Shown one piece after another: positions 59,532-64,000 of a stretch of 64,000 nucleotides of DNA. Origin of the DNA: JBMNUM01 sp050946275 (GTDB taxonomy: Bacteria; Actinomycetota; Coriobacteriia; Coriobacteriales; CADBOM01). The stretch lies in NCBI GenBank assembly GCA_050946275.1, contig JBMNUM010000008.1, positions 1-64,000 on the forward strand, in the 5' to 3' direction. The position numbers were made by a program, and so were the translations under genes. The notes beneath the pieces are model-generated. The model searched no databases. It was not told where the DNA came from and was given only the letters and a program-made list of their open reading frames with translations. Within the stretch, counting starts at the first letter, position 1. Each line of letters opens with the position of its first letter.

Positions 59532-59563
59532 CCTGTCAAACAGCCCCGCCTTGATTGGCAGGC
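59531..59563. terminator. Hairpin after ligA
   Basis: GCCTGTCAA and TTGGCAGGC form a 9-bp stem with one wobble. Its loop AACAGCCCCGCCTT matches the loose TGACAA-CCCGCC repeat group. Confidence 0.55.
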
Positions 59564-59567
59564 TCAC

Positions 59568-59596
59568 GTGACAACGGCGGCAATCGCCAATGTCGC
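59568..59596. repeat. 29-nt GTGACAA...GTCGC element
   Basis: Same length and ends as the 47450 copy, directly between the ligA hairpin and the stop of the queuosine transporter gene. Confidence 0.45.
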
Positions 59597-59599
59597 GTT

Positions 59600-60304
59600 T
59601 TAGGCTGCGGAGCTTTCCGCGGCTGTCGTCTCGCGTGCCCTTCCCCTACGGGTGAAGAGGTAGAAGATCGGCGTGTCGATGACGGCGAGCACGAGCTTGC
59701 AGAGGTACTGGCCGACCATCATGGCAAACAGCTGCGGCAGCATCGCCGCATCGAAGAACCAGCCGAACCCGAAGCCGAACGCGATGCCGATGAAGATCAC
59801 GGTGTCGAACAACTGCGACGTCATGGTTGAGGCATTGTTCCAGATCCAGCGATGGCGCGAAGCCGCCTCGCCCTTCGAGGCGTGGAAGCGGTTGCGAATC
59901 TTGTGGAAGATGAACACGTCCCACGACTGCGAGACCAGATAGCCCGCCATGCTCGCGACCACGAAGACGGCGTTTTGCCCGAGCAGCATATCGAAGGAAG
60001 CCTGCATCGCCGGATCTCCAGCGGGAAGGGCCTGCGCGATGAGGATGAGGCACAGGGCGAGCACTTGGCAGCCGAATCCCGCGTACACGACCCAGCGGGC
60101 CTCCTTGGGCCCCCAGATCTCGCCGATGATGTCGGTCATGAGGAACGTAATCGCGTAGCAGATGACGGCGCTCGGCACCATGATGGTGCTCCCAAACAGG
60201 GGAATTCCCGTTTGGACGGTTTTGGCGGTCACCACGTTGGCGATCACCAGGGCCACGGCGAAAACCATGCCGCAGACCATAAGGTTGCGAGGAGTGCTCT
60301 TCAT
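59600..60304 (-). CDS. Queuosine precursor transporter (YhhQ/QPTR family)
   Basis: 234 residues and six predicted membrane helices. Family features include TAKTVQTG, CYAITFLMTDIIGEIWG, SQSWDVFIFHKIRNRF and RWIWNNASTMTSQLFDTVIF. It imports preQ1/preQ0 or queuine-type bases. The upstream preQ1 riboswitch confirms the assignment. AAGGA precedes the ATG and is part of the riboswitch. Confidence 0.96.
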   Translation of the reverse strand: MKSTPRNLMVCGMVFAVALVIANVVTAKTVQTGIPLFGSTIMVPSAVICYAITFLMTDIIGEIWGPKEARWVVYAGFGCQVLALCLILIAQALPAGDPAMQASFDMLLGQNAVFVVASMAGYLVSQSWDVFIFHKIRNRFHASKGEAASRHRWIWNNASTMTSQLFDTVIFIGIAFGFGFGWFFDAAMLPQLFAMMVGQYLCKLVLAVIDTPIFYLFTRRGRARETTAAESSAA

Positions 60305-60312
60305 TTTTCAGT

Positions 60313-60346
60313 CCTTAGTGTTTTTAGGTTGGATATCGCGACAACC
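60313..60346 (-). promoter_or_regulatory. PreQ1-I riboswitch
   Basis: The minus-strand sequence is exactly 34 nt. P1 is GGUUG/CAACC (positions 1-5 / 16-20). Loop 1 starts UCGC and ends in C15, the preQ1-reading cytosine. The A-rich tail runs UAAAAACACUAAGG (21-34). Length, C7, C9, C15 and tail G33-G34 match the Thermoanaerobacter-type preQ1-I aptamer. The tail AAGGA is the Shine-Dalgarno of the transporter, 7 nt from the ATG, so ligand binding would shut off translation. Confidence 0.85.
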
Positions 60347-60436
60347 CCCTGCAACGGGCAGGGACCGGATTACACGTGCGTGTGTGATTGTACTTGCAAG
60401 GCACGCGCTGCCGTGCAAGCAATACGCAAGCGGGAA

Positions 60437-60463
60437 ATGGAACGCTCTCCGGGGGAGCGTTCC
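60437..60463. terminator. 27-nt TGGAACGCTC palindrome
   Basis: TGGAACGCTC and GAGCGTTCCA with a few more pairs inside. It is 25/27 identical to 62561-62587. It lies 22 nt past the acetyltransferase stop. Confidence 0.7.
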
Positions 60464-60484
60464 AATTCTCCGGCTCATTCGAGG

Positions 60485-61090
60485 CTACAGCTCTTTGATG
60501 AGCTTGGCGGGGACGCCGCCCACAACCGTATTGGGTGCGACGTCCTTCGTGACGACGGCTCCCGCGGCAACCACCGCGCCGTCGCCGATCGTGACACCGG
60601 GCAGCACGGTCACGTTCGAGCCGAGCCACACATCGCAGCCGATGCGCACTGGAGCGGGCCAAAGGTCGGCACGCTTCGCCGGGTCCATGTCGTGGTTGAG
60701 CGTGGCGATGACGGCATTGTGCCCGATGAGCGAGCGGTCGCCGATGTAGATGCCACCCTGGTCCTGGAAGCGGCAGCCCGCATTGATGAACACGCCCTCG
60801 CCCAGATGGATGTTCAGGCCGCAGTCGGTCGTAAAGGGCGGGAACAGCCCCACGCCCTCAGGTAGCGGGCGATTCAGCAGGCGCTCTAACTGCTCGCGCG
60901 TGTCAGAGAGGCTGTCGAACTGCGCGTTCATGCGCGAGGTGATGCGCATGGCGCGCTCGGACGCCGCCGTCATCAGCCGATGCACGTCAGATCCCGCGAT
61001 GCACACCTCGCCGCTGTCCATGCGCTCCAGGAAGTAGTCGATCTGCTCTTGCGTGAGCTCCGCGCTGTCCTCGTAGTAGTTCTCTGCCAT
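60485..61090 (-). CDS. Acetyltransferase of the maltose/galactoside O-acetyltransferase family
   Basis: 201 residues. An N-terminal helical Mac domain (about 50-80) is followed by left-handed beta-helix hexapeptide repeats with the catalytic His in ATLNHDMDP and GCDVWLGSNVTVLPGVTIGD. The end VVGGVPAKLIKEL is typical. Moves acetyl from acetyl-CoA to a sugar or similar acceptor; the acceptor is unknown. AAGGGGG precedes the ATG. Confidence 0.93.
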   Translation of the reverse strand: MAENYYEDSAELTQEQIDYFLERMDSGEVCIAGSDVHRLMTAASERAMRITSRMNAQFDSLSDTREQLERLLNRPLPEGVGLFPPFTTDCGLNIHLGEGVFINAGCRFQDQGGIYIGDRSLIGHNAVIATLNHDMDPAKRADLWPAPVRIGCDVWLGSNVTVLPGVTIGDGAVVAAGAVVTKDVAPNTVVGGVPAKLIKEL

Positions 61091-61182
61091 GGGCAACCCC
61101 CTTACATGTATCAACGTTTTTGATTATAGGCGACAGGCTGTGGGACGAATCTGGGCCATCCGTCTACGACTCATCGCGTACA

Positions 61183-62559
61183 ATGGTTGCCATGGTTACC
61201 GAGAATCCGCTGTTCCAGCTAGAACCAGATCAGATCGATTACCTGCGCGAGGGCTTCGAGGCATCGCAGGGGGCGCTGTCTCCCTATGCGGCGCGCGACA
61301 TCGACGCGGTGTACGAGAACCGCGGCTCCGTGGCCGGGGGCGCCGACGCCGATGCGCCCGACCCGCGCGATGCCGACCTGGCGTCGCTCGAGAGCGACCG
61401 CGGCTTCGGCGGCCTGTTCGCTCAAGCCGCCCGCGATGCCGCACGCGAGCGCCGGCTGAACGCCGAGGCGCCGTACGATCCGAGCGGCCAGCTCTACTTG
61501 CGATCGCCCTACGTCGCCGACGTCGACCGCGTGCTCAACAACCCGTTCTTCACGCGCACGTTCGACAAGACGCAGGTCTTCTCGCTCTACCGCAACGACA
61601 ACATCTCGAGGCGAGGCTTCCATATCCAGCTCGTCGCGCAAACCGCCATGAAGATCGGCCGCGCACTGCGCCTGAACGTCCCCCTCGTCGAGGCTATCGG
61701 CTTGGGACACGACGCCGGGCACACGCCGTTCGGTCACGCGGGGGAACACTTCCTCTCCGACATCTACCACGAGCGCACTGGACGCTACTTCAACCACAAC
61801 GTCCACAGCGTGCGCGCGCTGCGCAGCGTGGCACCGTGTAACCTCTCACTGCAGGCGTACAACGGCATGCTCTGCCATTGCGGCGAGAACAATTTCGCCA
61901 CCTACACCACCGAGCCGTGCCCCACATTCGAGGCGCTCGACGAGGTGATGGAGCAGTGCTACCAGAAGAAGGGATACAGCTCGTGCTTGCGGCCGAGCAC
62001 GCTCGAAGGATGCGTTGTGCGCATCAGCGACATCCTCGCCTACCTCGGCAAGGACCGCCAGGACGCCATCGAGACCGGCATCATCACGAAGGCCGAATAT
62101 CCGCTCGATAGCTTCCTCGGCCGCAACAACGCCGACATCATCCGCAACGTGTCGACGAACATCGTGAAGAACTCGATCGGGCGCGATTGCATCCGCATGG
62201 ACGAGGAGGTCTCGGACGAGATTCGCCGCCTCAAGAAGGGCAACTACGAGGAGATCTACGGGTACGACAGCGCCGACAAAAAGCTCTCGACCTACATCCG
62301 CCCGATGATGCACGAGCTCTATCTTCACTTCGTGGAGGACTTCGAAGCCGGACGCGAGGAGTCACCTATCTTCACCGAGCACGTGAACAGCTGGTTCGTG
62401 CTGCACCGCAACCGCGGTTACCGCAACAACCCGGTCGATGACATCGTGTGCGACTTCATCGCATCGCTGACGGACGACTACCTCGTCGAGCTCTACCGCC
62501 ACGTGTTCCCGAACGACCCGAAGAGCCAGCTCGACCTCTACGTCCCGTACTTCGATTAA
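61183..62559 (+). CDS. dgt: HD-domain deoxyguanosinetriphosphate triphosphohydrolase-like protein
   Basis: About 458 residues. The HD motif GLGHDAGHTPFGHAGE follows the substrate-binding region SRRGFHIQLVAQTAMKIGRAL, and later RISDILAYLGKDRQDA completes the metal site. It hydrolyses dNTPs. The initial 110 residues are acidic and atypical. The start is uncertain: two ATG codons (61183, 61192) lack a Shine-Dalgarno. TACAAT overlaps the first, too close to be its -10 in a normal leader. Confidence 0.9.
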   Translation: MVAMVTENPLFQLEPDQIDYLREGFEASQGALSPYAARDIDAVYENRGSVAGGADADAPDPRDADLASLESDRGFGGLFAQAARDAARERRLNAEAPYDPSGQLYLRSPYVADVDRVLNNPFFTRTFDKTQVFSLYRNDNISRRGFHIQLVAQTAMKIGRALRLNVPLVEAIGLGHDAGHTPFGHAGEHFLSDIYHERTGRYFNHNVHSVRALRSVAPCNLSLQAYNGMLCHCGENNFATYTTEPCPTFEALDEVMEQCYQKKGYSSCLRPSTLEGCVVRISDILAYLGKDRQDAIETGIITKAEYPLDSFLGRNNADIIRNVSTNIVKNSIGRDCIRMDEEVSDEIRRLKKGNYEEIYGYDSADKKLSTYIRPMMHELYLHFVEDFEAGREESPIFTEHVNSWFVLHRNRGYRNNPVDDIVCDFIASLTDDYLVELYRHVFPNDPKSQLDLYVPYFD

Positions 62560-62587
62560 TTGGAACGCTCCCCCGGGGAGCGTTCCA
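62560..62587. terminator. Perfect 28-nt palindrome between dgt and mog
   Basis: TTGGAACGCTCCCC and GGGGAGCGTTCCAA meet with no loop, followed by AAA. It works for the two convergent genes and is the second copy of the 60437 element. Confidence 0.85.
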
Positions 62588-62590
62588 AAA

Positions 62591-63064
62591 TCAGTGGCCC
62601 TCGCCGGCCATCATGTGGACGGCGTGGTCGAACTGCTCGTAGATGCCCTCCCAATTCTCCTTGGCAGCTTTGAGGCTGCCGGGGAAGTTCACGACGAGCA
62701 CACGCCCGCGCTGCATGCAGATGGCGCGGGAGAGCATGGCCCGGCCGGTGATCTTGAGAGAGTACGCACGCATGGCCTCGGCGATGCCGGGGACTTCGCG
62801 ATCGCACACGTCGCGCGTCGCCTCGGGCGTCACGTCACGCAGCGACAGTCCGCTGCCGCCGCAGGTGAGCACCACGTCGGCGCCAGCCTCATCGCATGCC
62901 GCGACGATGGCCGCGCCAATCTGCTCGCGCTCGTCCTTGACGATCACATGGCTCGCAACGGTCCAGCCGTTCTCGCGGATAAGCTCGGCCAAGGCAGCCC
63001 CAGCCGTATCCTCCTCAAGAGTACGAGTATCAGAACAAGTAACGATAGCGAACTTGATATCCAT
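62591..63064 (-). CDS. mog: Molybdenum cofactor synthesis protein MogA/MoaB family
   Basis: 157 residues. The MPT-binding fold with AIVTCSDTRTLEEDTAG, the catalytic VVLTCGGSGLSLRDVTPEAT and NFPGSLKAAKENW. It adenylates molybdopterin. It lies 250 nt downstream of moaC on the same strand. Confidence 0.94.
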   Translation of the reverse strand: MDIKFAIVTCSDTRTLEEDTAGAALAELIRENGWTVASHVIVKDEREQIGAAIVAACDEAGADVVLTCGGSGLSLRDVTPEATRDVCDREVPGIAEAMRAYSLKITGRAMLSRAICMQRGRVLVVNFPGSLKAAKENWEGIYEQFDHAVHMMAGEGH

Positions 63065-63144
63065 AACAACTCCTAAAAAAACCGATTCCCAAGAGGAAGG
63101 CCGTATGCGAAAGAAGCAGGAAGAACCGCCGGATGCTTTCCTGG

Positions 63145-63314
63145 GGCTGGTTGGCCGGATGACTTCCCGGCCTTGCTGCCCGGGGAGGGGTCGACGGCGA
63201 GTTCCGCACGAGCAAAAAGCGCCAGCGGCGCTTTTACGCGAGCTCAGGACTGCCTGAGCAAGGAGGCCCCTCCCCGGGCCGCAAGGCCCGCGAGCGCCTC
63301 CATGCCAACCAGCC
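63145..63314. repeat. Nested palindrome between moaC and mog
   Basis: The outer arms GGCTGGTTGG (63145-63154) and CCAACCAGCC (63305-63314) enclose CCCGGGGAGGGG (63179-63190) / CCCCTCCCCGGG (63267-63278). Inside is AAAAGCGCC-AGC-GGCGCTTTT (63215-63235), a two-way terminator. The right outer arm overlaps the first base of the moaC stop. Wider arms GAAGAACCG / CGGTTCTTC exist outside, the right one inside moaC. Confidence 0.75.
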
Positions 63315-63874
63315 TATGCCCGCGTCCAGAGCCCGGTTCTTCCTCCTTCTTTGCGCAGCAGCCTTATCTCGCCTATCTCCATGCCGCGATCGACGGCCTT
63401 GCACATGTCGTACACCGTAAGGCATGCGACGGAGGCCGCGGTGAGCGCCTCCATCTCGATACCCGTCTTCCCATCAACGCGCGTGGTCGTGACGATGTGC
63501 AGACCCACGCGCCCGTCCTCGCGCTCGCCGGCCTCGATCGGCTCGATGTCGACCTTGGCCTTCGTGATGTTGAGCGGGTGGCACATCGGGATGATGCTCG
63601 AGGTCGCCTTGGCCGCCATGATGCCGGCGACGCGCGCCGTCGCGAGCACGTCTCCCTTGGCCGCACCTCCCTCGACGATCATCGCGAGCGTGTCGGGATG
63701 CATGAGGATGCACCCCTCGGCGATGGCGGTTCGCGAGGTCACGTCCTTATCCGAGACGTCAACCATGCGCACGTCGCCATTGGCGTCCACGTGGGTGAGC
63801 TCGCCCTGTCGCGCATCCGGATTCTCGGCTGTGCCGGCGTCAAGTCCGCCGGGGTACTTCGCATCGTCGGCCAT
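63314..63874 (-). CDS. moaC: Cyclic pyranopterin monophosphate synthase MoaC
   Basis: 186 residues. After a 30-residue variable start, HVDANGDVRMVDVSDKDVTSR and IIPMCHPLNITKAKVDI and GKTGIEMEALTAASVACLTVYDM are the conserved MoaC blocks, with substrate-binding Lys and Asp. Second step of molybdopterin synthesis. It starts 3 nt after the moaA stop. Confidence 0.96.
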   Translation of the reverse strand: MADDAKYPGGLDAGTAENPDARQGELTHVDANGDVRMVDVSDKDVTSRTAIAEGCILMHPDTLAMIVEGGAAKGDVLATARVAGIMAAKATSSIIPMCHPLNITKAKVDIEPIEAGEREDGRVGLHIVTTTRVDGKTGIEMEALTAASVACLTVYDMCKAVDRGMEIGEIRLLRKEGGRTGLWTRA

Positions 63875-63877
63875 GGT

Positions 63878-64000
63878 CTATCCTCCGATTTTCGACATAT
63901 CGCGCTCGGTGCCCACGCGATGATGGTGGGCGTCGGGCTTGTTGTTCAGCGCCATGTGGAACGCCTCGAGAACATCGTCGTCCGTCCCCTCGCGAAGAGC
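63878..64000 (-). CDS. moaA: GTP 3',8-cyclase MoaA, C-terminal fragment
   Basis: Only the last 40 codons are in the window. They read AFHMALNNKPDAHHHRVGTE, then RDMSKIGG and stop. The Gly-Gly end after MSKI is the MoaA C-terminal signature. The rest lies beyond the right edge. Together with moaC and mog it forms a molybdenum cofactor gene run. Confidence 0.88.
   Translation of the reverse strand, partial: ALREGTDDDVLEAFHMALNNKPDAHHHRVGTERDMSKIGG

Noticed and set aside
1..64000. CRISPR array, prophage or complete insertion sequence
   Set aside because: No regularly spaced repeats, cas genes, phage structural genes, transposase or integrase were found in any frame. Only small repeats and possible scars are present.

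Overview
The window is a gene-dense stretch (about 60% GC by eye) of a chromosome that looks like an anaerobic actinobacterium of the class Coriobacteriia, probably Eggerthellaceae. This placement is an inference. It rests on a split transketolase, a pyruvate phosphate dikinase with its own regulator kinase, WhiA/NrdR/YvcK/RapZ genes of Gram-positive type, Gram-positive LexA boxes, a soluble molybdopterin oxidoreductase pair, and GTG/TTG starts with GA-rich Shine-Dalgarno sites. I see no phage, complete insertion sequence or CRISPR array. Nearly everything is chromosomal core, interspersed with unusual hairpin elements.

Layout. 0-5.5 kb: ppdK (minus), a secreted coiled-coil protein with a lysozyme-like end (minus), and the PPDK regulator ppsR (plus). 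5.5-10.6 kb (minus): a membrane protein, metG with a histidine-rich insert, and a LytTR response regulator. 10.7-15.8 kb (plus): a pilus or secretion-like operon with a transglutaminase lipoprotein, a PilC/GspF protein, four small single-span proteins and a PilT-like ATPase. 15.8-20.1 kb (minus): HIT protein, xseB/xseA, a YugP-type metalloprotease and RNase D. 20.2-26.2 kb: lipid kinase (plus), then a Cys-tRNA(Pro) deacylase, a zinc-ribbon membrane protein and a glutamate-cysteine ligase/amidotransferase fusion (all minus). 26.4-29.4 kb: tRNA-Val, tRNA-Gly, tRNA-Cys, split transketolase and tRNA-Leu. 29.4-38.2 kb (minus): secG, the glycolytic run gap-pgk-tpiA-gpmI, and nrdR-rapZ-yvcK-whiA. 38.4-42 kb: a small membrane protein divergent from lexA, a ZIP metal transporter, cysK and an Rrf2 regulator. 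42.3-47.2 kb (plus): tRNA-Ala with a duplicated 3' end, a lipoprotein, a molybdoenzyme operon and an HdrB-like protein. 47.5-54.4 kb (minus): a tsaB-tsaD fusion, tsaE, udg, alr, acpS and glmS. 54.5-64 kb: cutA, an unknown protein, a lipoprotein, ligA, a preQ1-riboswitch-controlled queuosine precursor transporter, an acetyltransferase, an HD triphosphohydrolase, then mog, moaC and the end of moaA.

The genes fit together in several modules. PPDK and its regulator control the pyruvate/PEP node next to a full lower-glycolysis operon. The molybdenum cofactor genes at the right end can supply the molybdoenzyme in the middle. The LytTR regulator sits divergently from the pilus-like operon.

The most unusual signal is in the intergenic DNA. 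A 110-nt core (107/110 identical) occurs at 3110-3219 and 21136-21245. In each place it is enclosed by a perfect 21-22 bp inverted repeat, and the two pairs of arms have unrelated sequences. This looks like an element that inserts into, or builds, long palindromes at gene ends. Several other small hairpin families (29-nt, 31-nt and 27-nt), and duplicated or inverted 3' ends of tRNA-Ala and tRNA-Leu, are also present.
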